DNA from: Archivesica marissinica
Lineage: Eukaryota; Mollusca; Bivalvia; Venerida; Vesicomyidae
Length of the DNA: 64,000 nt
Reading direction: 5' to 3'
Assembly (NCBI GenBank): GCA_014843695.1
Contig: CM026395.1
Coordinates: 43,882,396-43,946,395 of the forward strand
The notes below the pieces were generated by a model, which was given only the letters and a program-made list of their open reading frames with translations, did not search any database and was not told where the DNA came from. Numbering within the stretch: the stretch's first letter is position 1; each line of letters starts with the position of its first letter. Below, piece after piece: positions 1-9,180 of this stretch. The position numbers and the translations under genes are program-made.

Positions 1-524
1 ACATCCAGGGATACTATATATATCCAGGGATACTATATATATCCAGGGATACTATCTACATCCAGGGATACTATATATATATATATATTAGGGAAGTACT
101 ATCTACATCCAGGGATACTATATACATATATATATATTTAGGGAAGTACTATCTACATCCAGGGATACTATATATATATATATATATTAGGGAAGTACTA
201 TCTACATCCAGGGATACTATATATATATATATATTGGGGTTTTTGGGTTATATATATATATATATATGTTTGGGAAGTACTATCTACATCCAGGGATACT
301 ATTATATATATGTTAGGGAAGTACTATCTACATCCAGGGATATTATATATATATATATATGTTAGGGAAGTACTATCTACATCCAGGGATACTATATATA
401 TATATATATATTAGGGAAGTACTATCTACATCCAGGGATAATATATATATATATATATATTTGTTGGGGGTTTTTGGGTTTTTGTTTTTTGGGTGTTTTT
501 TGGGTTTTTTTGTTTATTATATAT

Positions 525-563
<39 letters not shown>

Positions 564-1500
564 TTATATAGTATATATATATATGTTAGGGAAGTACTAT
601 CTACATCCAGGGGACTTTATAATATTTATATATTAATATCATTAGGTGAGTTACTTATACATTCCAGGGATACTATTATATATTATATGTATTAGGTGAG
701 TACTATCTAAATCCAGGGAACTATATATATATTATATATTGGGGAAGTCTATCTTACATCCAGGGTACTATATAAATATATATTTATATGGAGGTGACTA
801 TAAGATCCATGGATAGTATATACCTCCAGGGATACTATCTACATCCAGGGATATTATATACATATATATATATATTAGGGAAGTACTATCTACATCCAGG
901 GAACTATATACATATATATATATATTAGGGAAGTACTATCTACATCCAGGGATACTATCTACATCCAGGGATACTATATACATCCAGGGATACTATCTAC
1001 ATCCAGGGATACTATATATATATGTTAGGAAGTATACTACATCCAAGGATACTATATATATATTTTAGGGAAGTACTATCTACATCCAGGGATACTATAT
1101 ATATATATATATACATACATATATATATGTATATGTTAGGGAAGTACTATCTACATCCAGGGATACTATATATATATGTATATATATATAATATATGTTA
1201 GGGAAGTACTATCTACATCCAGGGATACCTATATTATATATGTTAGGGAAGTACTATCTACATCCAGGGATACTATATATATATGTTAGGGAAGTACTAT
1301 CTACATCCAAGGATACTATATATATATGTTAGGGAAGTACTATCTACATCCAAGGATACTATATATATATGTTAGGGAAGTACTATCTACATCCAAGGAT
1401 ACTATATATATATTTTAGGGAAGTACTATCTACATCCAGGGATACTATATATATTTTAGGGAAGTACTATCTACATCCAGGGATACTATATATATTTTAG
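1..1500. repeat. AT-rich minisatellite abutting an NHE exon
   Basis: About 30 units of roughly 40-50 bp, each a conserved core (ttagggaagtactatctaca, then tccagggatacta) followed by a variable (TA)n run. Some stretches are degenerate (600-830) and two hold G/T-rich inserts (about 235-250 and 460-510). The last unit runs directly into the splice acceptor at 1499-1500. The core copies that acceptor and the first codons of the following exon (see findings). I see no coding sequence. The upstream exons of the exchanger must lie beyond base 1. Confidence 0.95.
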
Positions 1501-1656
1501 GGCAGTACTATTAAGCCGTTGGTTAAGCTTCTCCGCGTCAAGATGCAGGACACAACTAAATTACAGTTGTCTGAAGAAATAACGAGTCACGTGACAGACC
1601 ACGTGATGGCGGGTATCGAAGAGATAAGTGGACAACGGGGAGAGAATTATTTCAGG
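1501..1656 (+). CDS. NHE exon a: end of membrane domain and CHP-binding helix
   Basis: Fifty-two in-frame codons starting GGC AGT ACT ATT (GSTI) directly after the acceptor ttttag and ending ...NYFR before donor GTAAGT (phase 0). GSTIKPLVKLLRVK corresponds to the last segment of the NHE membrane domain. The following SEEITSHVTDHVMAGIEEI is the amphipathic region where NHE1 (NEEIHTQFLDHLLTGIEDI) binds calcineurin B homologous proteins; that role is known for NHE1 and inferred here. No start codon belongs to this exon; it is internal. The acceptor has no normal pyrimidine tract and lies in TA-rich minisatellite DNA. Confidence 0.88.
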
Positions 1657-2031
1657 GTAAGTTATTATTAATCTCTGTGTTGCCTCTTAATATTACATAA
1701 GAGTGTTATGTTCACACACAACGTGTGCATAAGCAATTTAAAGTAAAAAAAGCAAATATATAAGTAAATGTATGGTTTCTGTAAATTTATATAATACTAT
1801 TATGCATTTAACATTATCCTTTCTCAACCACAGTAAGGCACAGATATTACGTATTGTTGTAGTATCACTCGTTTATATTGTTCATATAGAATAAACCCAT
1901 AAACTATATAATTTCGCAGTAGTGTTCCTTGTGTGACCCTCTAATGAAATTGCTTAACTTTTCCGATTCGTCAAAATCAGTGGAAGCAAGAGCTAGAACA
2001 TTATTTAAACGACAGTTCCTACTAACCAACT
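1657..2031. other. Intron sequence, partly duplicated
   Basis: First part of exchanger intron a. About 1808-1915 is a diverged direct repeat of 2456-2563 (shared cagatatt, cttgttgtagtatcactcg-like and agaataaacccataaact blocks), so a stretch of about 100 bp was duplicated within the intron. Nothing else is recognised. Confidence 0.6.
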
Positions 2032-2240
2032 TGGCTGTCCGATTAGCACAGTGATTGGCGCGCTCGTTTCTCACCAGTGCAACCTGGGTTCAATCCTCGG
2101 ATCGTGAATTATGTGAGACCATACGGTGGTCGCAATATCGGACAGCTTTCATCCGCGCCAACGAGAGTGATTAATAATTATAAGTTGTTAAAGCTTGTTT
2201 CGCAATCGATGTAAAATAAATAATGTTTATGCTTAAACTA
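2032..2240 (+). mobile_element. tRNA-derived SINE, family A
   Basis: The head resembles a tRNA (tgtccgattagcacagtgat, B box ggttcaatcc), followed by the body shared with 30378-30569, 57350-57490 and, reversed, 27845-28078 (acggtggtcgc, cgccaacgagagtgattaat, cttgtttcgcaatcg). It is internally deleted relative to the other copies and is a decayed non-autonomous retrotransposon in the exchanger intron. Confidence 0.8.
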
Positions 2241-2589
2241 ACCAGCTTGTCTGGTTTCTAAATAATTTCACAAAAATGTTCCTTGGGTGAACTACTACCA
2301 AATTTACCAAAATAAATGTCCGATACTTAAATAAAAACATGACCATCATAACTCAAAATAGAATAGGACATCTCCGAAAGCGCTAATTTCACCGAAATGT
2401 TACATCAAATAACATGGTCGCTAAGGGGCGGGGCTATCGTTCCTATGTAGACATCTTTAACATTATTCTTTCTCAAACACTGTATGGCACAGATATTCCG
2501 TCTTGTTGTAGTATCACTCGACACACCTAGTATTGTTCGTATAGAATAAACCCATAAACTAATGTTCGAACACTCAAATAAATCATATA

Positions 2590-2815
2590 AAGAGCATTGA
2601 CCCTTAACCTGCCGAATCAATTGGACGGAATGTGCAAACAACATAGATTCAGCTCAAGCTAGTGATGATTGACTAACGCTTTGTCTGCTGGGTAAATAAA
2701 ATCACATTTGCAAACAACAGAGACCCAGAACTGATCAGGATCTATGTTGTTTGATATTCAGACAAGTGTTTAGCTCCACTATCCGAAAAGCAAACAGTAT
2801 AAACCCTGAGCAGAT
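2590..2815. mobile_element. MITE-like repeat, family 2
   Basis: Shares tgacccttaacctgccgaat, gcaaacaacatagat, gatcaggatctatgttgttt and aacgctttgtctgctggg with copies at 10490-10650 and 13052-13264. The 13-kb copy has terminal inverted repeats caacccttaa...ctgc / ggcaggttaagggttg. No coding capacity; probably a non-autonomous DNA transposon. Confidence 0.6.
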
Positions 2816-2927
2816 GGCAGTTTTAATATTTTCTTATTGTCTCATCTATGTACATATACAAATAATAAAACAAAACAAAACAAGAGCAATATATAACTGT
2901 ACATAGCCTTTCATTAATATAGAGCAC

Positions 2928-3183
2928 AGACGGATCTGTAGTCCAGTGGTAACACGCTGGACTGGTAATCCAGGGATCGCAGGTTCGATCCCCCGTCTGA
3001 CCATAATAAAATTAACAGTCTTTCAGATGGGACGTTAAACCGAGATCTCGTGTCGGTGCTTTACACCGTGCACGTAAAAGAACCAGAGGAGATTCTGGAA
3101 TGGGTCTCTATCTGTATCATTGCACTATCCTCCAGCGTCGCTCATATGGGCAACCGGTAGCAACGATAAATAAACGTAAAACC
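2928..3183 (+). mobile_element. tRNA-derived SINE, family B (Thr-like head, Meta-like core)
   Basis: The head folds as a tRNA with anticodon loop CTGGTAA (GGT, Thr-like) and B box ggttcgatccc. The core has gatgggacgttaaaccgag and gtgcacgtaaaagaacc, resembling the Meta domain of MetaSINEs, and the tail is gcaacgataaataaacgt. This is a full-length copy; others are at 8739, 11695, 29157, 42446, 43613, 51393 and 57778. Confidence 0.85.
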
Positions 3184-3576
3184 ACCACCACCATTAATAT
3201 AGAATTAGACATAGTTCAGAATAGCACAAGTCATTTAGACATGATCACATTTATATTATTATACATTTAAAGCGACACTACTTCGGTGAAAACGCAAATT
3301 TCTGCAAAATGTAATTTGCTATTATATGGTATATTTCCTTTCCAAATAGTTGCCTCAAAAACTGCGTATTTCAACAAATAAAAATATTTTGACAGATAAT
3401 GAACTAATTTTGGGTTTCTAGAGCTCGTTAGATCATCGAGTTTTTGTAGTGTCGGCCAATGACAAAAATATGGCTTAAAATGTTCTACGTAAATTATAGT
3501 ATTTTGGACAAACCAGTAGAAAGTGAAATTCATTTTCGATTACATTCATAGTACATAAACATGACCTCCTAAGCAA
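3184..3576. other. AT-rich intron, nothing recognised
   Basis: Unique-looking AT-rich sequence within the exchanger intron. The 88-codon open frame on the minus strand has no recognisable motif. Confidence 0.5.
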
Positions 3577-4187
3577 TCAAACGTGTATATTGCTGCAGTG
3601 AGTGTGTTTAGCATTTATGTCATATCCCAATGGATTAAGATGAGTGTCATCTGGGAGAAAGAATTGTATATCGACTGCTACGTTTGGATATTTGATATAG
3701 CCGCCACCATGTCGATGGACTCCAATGCAGTTATTAATGCGTGTCCTTATTTTGTTAGCAACATGATTAAAGTGAACATACCGCCAAGATCGTCTTGGTA
3801 TAATCTTAGACCAAATAATGTTGGTATTTGGTAATAACGCGTTCAAACCGTCGCCTCCTTCAAACAAACATTTCTTAAAATCGCAACTGAGTTCGATCCC
3901 CGGTTTTGACCCTATGTCATTTCCTCCACAATGTAATATCAAGAAGTCCGGAGGGCGGTTAAAAATTAACTGATGATTAATTGTATCGAGACGTCATGTA
4001 ATTTCATGTCACTGAAATGTGTCCATTGTATAATAATCCCATTTTCCGACAAACCTAGATTGGTACCATCTTGCCGGGCTTGGGCTCGAGTCAATGCCCC
4101 TTTAATCAGCGATGACCCAACTATCGATACAGTAATGCTTGCCGTGCCTGAATTATTAACAGTAAATATGCACACATATCGAAGCAA
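3577..4187 (-). pseudogene. SGNH/GDSL-hydrolase-like domain of a retroelement, frameshifted
   Basis: Two minus-strand frames (4187-3966, then 3942-3577) together show the blocks of an SGNH hydrolase: a nucleophile block VGSSLIKGAL, a block LHCGGNDIG with the GGND asparagine, and a terminal DDTHLNPLGYDI with the catalytic D-x-x-H. A frameshift near 3960-4010 separates the first block from the rest. A tyrosine-recombinase C-terminus lies just upstream on the same strand (4398-4556). Hydrolase genes of this kind are known as accessory ORFs in some DIRS/Ngaro-like retroelements, so I read this as a dead fragment of such an element inserted in the exchanger intron. A host esterase pseudogene is less likely. 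Confidence 0.6.
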
Positions 4188-4397
4188 ACCTCCCTAGTAT
4201 GCGTTTGTCATCATATATTCTACTAATTTATCTTACCAAATTATATTTCCCTTATAAATCACTATGTATCCATATCGTCAATATCCGTATTAAAGCAAAT
4301 ACTATATTGGATACAGCCGGTATAGACATGTAGTACTGTAAAGGCTTGTCAGGGTTGTCTCCTGACAGAGATAGATCCGTTAAACGGCATCTTAGCT

Positions 4398-4556
4398 TTA
4401 AGGAATATATGAGTTATACACATCAGAACGCCACCGGCACCTGTATTTGATGTCATTAATAGGGTAACCCTCTTTAAACATGTGTGTCGCCCCACCAATT
4501 CTAAAAGAATGGGATTTAACACGTTTTGAGTGAAATCCAATATTCAGATTAAATCG
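4398..4556 (-). pseudogene. Tyrosine recombinase C-terminal fragment (DIRS/Crypton-like)
   Basis: In the frame ending at the stop 4398-4400 the translation contains VKSHSFRIGGATHMF...GYPINDIK...RWRSDVYNSYIP. This is the box II HxxR (HSFR) followed by the GRWxSxxYxxYI pattern holding the nucleophilic Tyr of retroelement tyrosine recombinases. The frame closes upstream at about 4556, so only about 50 residues remain. Order and strand with the SGNH domain (4187-3577) suggest one element. Confidence 0.65.
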
Positions 4557-4663
4557 TGAAATTCAATATCAGCACTAGCGCGAACTAAACAATATTTTAA
4601 GAGATCAGTTATCAACCTTGATCAGATCGAGGATGAACTTATTAGCAACTACTTCTCAGGATC

Positions 4664-4727
4664 ACAGGCACCAGACACAATGGCCTATGGTCATATAGTA
4701 AGTATATAGTAATGTCTGGTGCCTGTG
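4664..4727. repeat. 15-bp perfect inverted repeat (hairpin)
   Basis: CACAGGCACCAGACA at 4664-4678 and its exact reverse complement at 4713-4727, with a 34-bp AT-rich loop. It lies upstream of exon b; no function is assigned. Confidence 0.75.
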
Positions 4728-4747
4728 CTCAGGATGGCATGCTCGGT

Positions 4748-4818
4748 GCCGTCTGATCTGGTTATATGCTGTTTGCAAAAGCGACTTTTGTTGTGATTGG
4801 CAGGTTAATGGTTAACGG
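4748..4818 (-). mobile_element. MITE-like family 2 fragment
   Basis: Matches the reverse complement of the 5' end of the copy at 13052 (ctgatctggttatatgctgtttgcaaaagcgac, attggcaggtta...aacgg). Truncated. Confidence 0.5.
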
Positions 4819-4894
4819 TCAAAAGCATAATGTTTACTTTACACTTTTATATTTGATGCATTCTTACCACGGCTATCTATGTTTCAACACCTAG

Positions 4895-5001
4895 GAAATG
4901 CTTGAGTACTATAACAGTCGCTACCTGAAACGTTGGCTACAACAAAATCCGTTTAGCCGAGATGAAAAGATCATGCAGTACTTCGAAAAACTGGCTTTGG
5001 A
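4895..5001 (+). CDS. NHE exon b: proximal cytoplasmic tail
   Basis: Follows acceptor cacctag and ends phase 2 at donor GTAAGT. It encodes EMLEYYNSRYLKRWL then PFSRDEKIMQYFEKLALE (Glu completed by the next exon). It aligns with the NHE segment after the CHP-binding helix (NHE1 KLNRFNKKYVKKCL...FYHKMEMKQAIE), where a basic aromatic helix leads into the lipid- and partner-binding region. Confidence 0.85.
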
Positions 5002-5516
5002 GTAAGTATTGTCATATCACGTTTATGTTAAAACCCTTTCGAACAACATTTCGCTTTCATTAATGGGTCGTTCCATGCTATTCCGATAATGTTCAGAACT
5101 CGTCTATTCGTCACATGTGACCTTCCGGCATGTGAAGACATGTGTAAACCATATCTTAAGTCGTTGTTCAGACGTTATTGTTGGACATCGCATGGCGCGG
5201 CCTATTTATGAATTTAATGGCGCTCACAAGTATCATATGTTTAACGAGCAGAATTGCAGACACGGGTAGAACGACCGATCGTCCTCAAACTAGGTGTATA
5301 GCCCCCTCACTTGAAATAATTCGACACCCCAAGTTGGATTCGAACTTACAGCGGTGGGATTTGTGGGTGGAGCAAGTGATTTGAAGTCAACGACATTGAA
5401 TACATTGTAGGAGGTCCTCACTTTTATGTAGAATATTGGGAATGGAACCTATGGTCCATGGATTAGCAGTGCAGTGTGTTAACCACTGAGCCACTTACCA
5501 GTCTATTCTATTTCAG
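5002..5516. other. Exchanger intron b, nothing recognised
   Basis: Non-coding. A 68-codon open frame (5178-5384) includes a stretch near 5340-5500 (acttacagcggtgggat, ccatggattagcagtgcag) that resembles a decayed tRNA-derived repeat read backwards, but it is too diverged to classify. Confidence 0.35.
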
Positions 5517-5620
5517 GAAACATTTGAAACATTTAGGCAAGATATATAAATATTAACTTCATTTCCAGGCAACATTTTGAACATTTAGGTAAGATATATA
5601 AATATTAACTTCATTTCCAG
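5465..5620 (+). repeat. Three 52-bp tandem copies of the exon c splice-acceptor region
   Basis: AG|G CAACATTTTGAACATTTAG recurs at 5517 (degenerate, gaaacatttgaaacattta), 5569 and 5621, spaced exactly 52 bp with near-identical intervening sequence (gatatataaatattaactt). Only the last copy continues into the open exon. Use of the 5569 acceptor reads into a TAA within 13 codons. Confidence 0.9.
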
Positions 5621-5701
5621 GCAACATTTTGAACATTTAGCCGGTAGCAAGATGATCTTAGAGAAATATGCAAGTGATACAGATATCACGGAAGATATGG
5701 A
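5621..5701 (+). CDS. NHE exon c: tail segment
   Basis: Eighty-one nt between cattt-ccag and GTAAGT, entering and leaving in phase 2 (symmetric, so skipping would keep frame). It encodes QHFEHLAGSKMILEKYAS then DTDITEDM. The start is chosen at the third of three tandem acceptors because it is the only one keeping an open frame. Confidence 0.82.
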
Positions 5702-5778
5702 GTAAGTCATTACATTATCTTGTTTCGCCATCCGTGTACAACGTGACCGTATTCAGTACATTATGCATGTCACAACGT

Positions 5779-6060
5779 GACCGTGTCCGCCTGCTTGGTC
5801 GAGTGGTTAAGGTCGCCGACTTGTATACCACTGTAACCTATCATCACTGATGGTCACGGGTTCGAGCCCAGCTCAAGCCGTATCTCATTTATATGAAAAG
5901 GTTGGCAGTTTCTTACGGAGGTTGGTGCACCCAAGTACTGGTTAACCGCTGGAGCCTGCCCAGAAAAGTTATTGTTAAGTAAACTGCCCGCCGGCGACAT
6001 AGCCCGAAATGGTGCTGATGCAGGCGTAAAACCCGAAATATAACATAAATACAACATAAC
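5779..6060 (+). mobile_element. tRNA-derived SINE, family D
   Basis: The head gtccgcctgcttggtcgagtgg with B box gggttcgagccc is tRNA-like with a long variable arm (Leu/Ser type). The body contains ggttggtgcaccc, aagtactggttaaccgctgg and cgggcggcgac-type blocks, ending cataa...cataa. A repeat of about 27 bp (tgaccgtattcagtacatta and on) flanks it at 5744-5770 and 6065-6091, like a target duplication. Confidence 0.8.
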
Positions 6061-6442
6061 AACATGACCGTATTCAGTACATTATGCATGTACATGTATA
6101 TCAGTGTGTCCATATTCAATAACTTCACTTGATCACATGACTGTGCTTGTATTAAGTGTAACACAGCCACTACATATGTAGACAGGCTGAGCTGGCTGCA
6201 AACCGCAAAGAAGTTAAAGGGATGAGAAGTTTAAAGTAAAATATAAGATAGTGATGAAATATAAGATAAAAAGCAGCTGAACAACTAGGAGCGGGCGGGC
6301 ATAATCAATACGGCAAACATCCATATTGAACTGCTCTATATATTAGGGAGTTTGGAATTGTCAGGACGGAGATTTTTCCATTGAAATACGGTTCTTGAAA
6401 TAAAAGCATTTTTCATATAATTTGCTAAATTAAATTTAAATA

Positions 6443-6717
6443 GACTTGTTTTATCGGATGTGTTTAATCATTCCAGATAGTCAGACACATTATTTATAAC
6501 AACACTCGATATAATCATGTCCTGAGGTTATAAACTATTCTCAACCGCATCCACAAACTTCTGATGGTTCTGCTAAGAATAATTATAAGACTCAACCAAT
6601 GAAATCACTTGACCTAGAGTTCTGAGACAGTTTTTTAACATCGGGCCCATGTTGACATGTTTTTCATATTTAGACTTGAATCGGAAGAAGAGGAGGAAAG
6701 TGAAGTAGGATCATATG
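6443..6717 (+). repeat. Intron c/exon d segmental duplication, copy 1
   Basis: About 275 bp, about 90 percent identical to 7862-8137. It holds the end of intron c, the acceptor catatttag and the first 44 nt of exon d. This is the functional copy because it continues into the open exon. Confidence 0.9.
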
Positions 6718-6807
6718 CAGATGATATAGTTATTCCAATGGGGTCACACGGTTCCAGCTCGGACGACATTGGTTCAGAATTAGACAACGAACTCGTTCAG
6801 AAACAAG
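6674..6807 (+). CDS. NHE exon d: acidic tail segment
   Basis: Enters in phase 2 and leaves in phase 1 at donor GTAAGC. It encodes an acidic run LESEEEEESEVGS, then DDIVIPMGSHGSSSDDIG and ...LVQKQ. Acidic and serine-rich, probably disordered and a casein-kinase-II-type target; the family shows low conservation here. The assignment rests on open frame, phase fit and position. The 3' half is followed by three decayed tandem copies. Confidence 0.78.
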
Positions 6808-7129
6808 GTAAGCCCCGGATGAGCATCAATAGCAGATGACATGTTATTCCAATGGGGTCACACAATTTCAGCTCAGATGACATTGGATTAGAATTGGACA
6901 ACGAACTCGTTCAGAAACAAGGTAAGCCCCGGATCAGCATCAACAGCAGATGCCATGGTTATATATATTGTGTCACACCATTCCAGCTCCAGTGACATTA
7001 TTTGGACAACGAACTCGTTCAGAAACCAGGTACGCCCCGGATCAGCATCAACAGCAGATGCCATGGTTATATATATAGTGTCACACCATTCCAGCTCCAG
7101 TGACATTATTTGGACAACGAACTCATAGC
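6717..7129 (+). repeat. Tandem partial duplications of exon d 3' half plus splice donor
   Basis: Units start at 6717, 6832, 6946 and 7054 (periods 115, 114 and 108 bp). Each repeats the exon text from gcagatga to caacgaactcgttcagaaac and then the donor (GTAAGC at 6808 and 6922, GTACGC near 7030; the last unit lacks it). Extending the exon beyond 6807 meets a stop at 6837-6839. Confidence 0.9.
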
Positions 7130-7304
7130 GTAAGCATCAGATGCATTGCTGACCGAGGATCCGAGAGCAGATGATATATAGTTAGTGTTAGTATGTGTAG
7201 TGTCACTGTGTGCGTCCTTGTATATAGCTACACTCATGCTGTCATTGTTAAGTTCTTTACTGTCATGTATGTTTATGCTTTAAGACGTTGATAATGACAT
7301 TAGT

Positions 7305-7540
7305 TTAGTTTATACAAATTTAATTTCGCTCGATTGCGAAACAAGTTCTTACGATATATATTAATCACTCTCAATGATACCTCATTCCTGATGGAATCCA
7401 TCATCACGAAGGAGAGAGAAGAGGCAATGTGGAATTTAAATGCCTTGCATAAGGACACAATCGTAACGGCTACAGCTGGGCGTCAACTCAGGGACTTTCT
7501 CACCTGAAGCGATCGCGCTAGCACTGCGCTATCACGACTG
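7305..7540 (-). mobile_element. tRNA-derived SINE, family C (Leu-like head)
   Basis: Reverse-oriented copy: tail tttatacaaatttaatttcgctcgattgcg, body ctgatggaatccatc, head atcacgac at the right end. Family C heads elsewhere fold with anticodon loop TTCAGGT (CAG, Leu). Confidence 0.85.
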
Positions 7541-7861
7541 TGGTACGGGGTTTGGCGTGGTGATGCGGGGTAATTGGTGGAACAGCGGGTTATGTTATAT
7601 TCACATGTTTTCCCTTTTAATTTAATGTTGTTTTTCTTTTAATATATTATTTAAAGAAATAACATTTCCCCATTTTGTCATTTTTTGGCGAATCAAAAAT
7701 CCGTCATTTAGTTTAAGTAAACGTTTCTATGACATTCTAGTGCGGGCAGTTTACTAATGTTGGCAAACCTTGTGGTCCAACCCATTTTTTATTTATTAAT
7801 TTGCATGTAGCATCATTTTATTATTGTATCTAACGCTTTTATATTATACATGCCTAACTAG
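7541..7861. other. Intron sequence, nothing recognised
   Basis: AT-rich, no repeats or motifs identified. Confidence 0.4.
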
Positions 7862-8137
7862 GCTTGTTTTATCGGACGTTTTTAATCATTCTAGATAGGC
7901 AGACACATTATTTATAACAACACTCGATATAATCATGTCCTGAGGTTATACAACTATTCTCAACCTCATCCTCAAACTTCTGATGGTTCTGCTAAGAATA
8001 ATTCTCAGACTCAACCAATCAAATCACTTGACCTCGAGTTCTGAGAATGTTTTGTAGCGTCGGGGCCCATTGTGACATGTTTTTCATATTTAGACTTGAA
8101 TCGGAAGAAGAGGAGGAAAGTGAAGTAGGGTCATATG
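7862..8137 (+). pseudogene. Truncated second copy of intron c end and exon d start
   Basis: Duplicate of 6443-6717 with acceptor catatttag at 8085-8093 and 44 nt of exon d (8094-8137). It then breaks off into unrelated sequence (gtcataaatgc) with no donor. Read through, the frame reaches TAA after about 22 codons. A decoy or dead exon inside intron d. Confidence 0.85.
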
Positions 8138-8248
8138 TCATAAATGCAATACAATATTATTAAACTATGTATTTTATGATATGTGTTCTCTTTTATTTCT
8201 TTTAGAGATTCAACAATATGCTATAACCAATTTATTGCAACATTTTAG

Positions 8249-8370
8249 CAACCACGAGACGGCGTAGGGCCCTTCTACCCGTTCCACTTACAAAGGACTT
8301 GGAAGCACGACTAAATGATAATCCTACAGCTCAAGATATCCGCAAAATAATGCTGCCTTCAAGACAACAG
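8249..8370 (+). CDS. NHE exon e: basic tail segment
   Basis: Acceptor acattttag, donor gtacat; enters phase 1, leaves phase 0. It encodes TTRRRRALLPVPLTKD... and ...DIRKIMLPSRQQ. The phase fit with exons d and f is exact. The DIRK-M-PSR ending resembles similar short motifs in other NHE tails. Moderate confidence, because this part of the family is poorly conserved. Confidence 0.75.
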
Positions 8371-8378
8371 GTACATAA

Positions 8379-8745
8379 TTAACAGTCTTTCAGATGGGAC
8401 ATTAAACCGAGGTCTCGTGTTATGTTATGTTATGTTATGTTATATTTCGGGTTTTACGCCTGCATCAGCACCATTTCTGGCTATATCGCCGGCGGGCAGT
8501 TTACCTAACAACACCTTTCCTGGGCAGGCTCCAGCGGTTAACCAGTACTTGGGTGCACCAACTTCCGTAAGAAACTGCCAACTTGTTCATATAAATGAGA
8601 CACGGCCTGAGCGGGGCTCGAACCCGTGACCATCAGTGATGATATGTTACAGTTGTATACAAGTCAGCGACCGTAATCACTCGACCACGGAGGCGGACGA
8701 GGTCTCGTGTCGATGTTGTACGCCGTGCACGTAAACGTAAACTAG
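8379..8745 (+). mobile_element. SINE B fragment split by a SINE D insertion
   Basis: The SINE B core begins aattaacagtctttcagatg (8380-8420) and resumes ggtctcgtgtcgatgttgta to cgtgcacgtaaac (8701-8745). The interruption is the family D element at 8421-8697. Confidence 0.85.
8421..8697 (-). mobile_element. SINE D nested in SINE B, with target-site duplication
   Basis: Minus-strand family D copy with (TTATG)n at its left end, i.e. a CATAA-type 3' tail, and the tRNA-like head at the right end. The 13-bp cgaggtctcgtgt is present on both sides (8408-8420 and 8698-8710), a clean target-site duplication. Confidence 0.9.
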
Positions 8746-9180
8746 GTTACCTACAGTATAATCACCATTTACAAATATATGGAAACGCCATTTATGTTAT
8801 AGTCACTTAGTACAATCCAAGGATCGCAGGTTCGATCCCCCGTCTGACCCTAATAAAATTAACAGTCTTTCAGATGGGACGTTAAACCGAGGTCTCGTGT
8901 CGGTGCCATATGCCGTACATGTTAAAGAACCAGAGGAGATTCTGGAATGGGTCTCTGTCTGTATCATTGCACTATCATCCACAAATCTAAAATGACTAAT
9001 CTCTTGGTTTAAACATATTTATTCGTTCATTATGTACAGTACATATCTATTGTATAGCTATGCAAACGAAAATGGATTTAATCGGAAGCTTAAAGCTTAT
9101 TGTGATTATCTCCATTATCTCTTCATGAGGCGTCACTCATATGGGCAACCGGTAGCAACGATAAATGAACGTAAAACACA
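8739..9180 (+). mobile_element. Atypical SINE B copy with an internal insert
   Basis: The core and tail match family B (ggttcgatcccccgtctgac to ggcaaccggtagcaacgata), but the tRNA head is replaced by aaactaggttacctacag...cacttagtacaatcca, which is also found at 11695. About 115 bp (9003-9122) of unrelated sequence interrupts the core, bordered by atctctt. Confidence 0.8.

Noticed and set aside
2928..3010. Functional tRNA-Thr gene
   Set aside because: The head continues into the SINE B core present in many copies; acceptor-stem pairing is imperfect.
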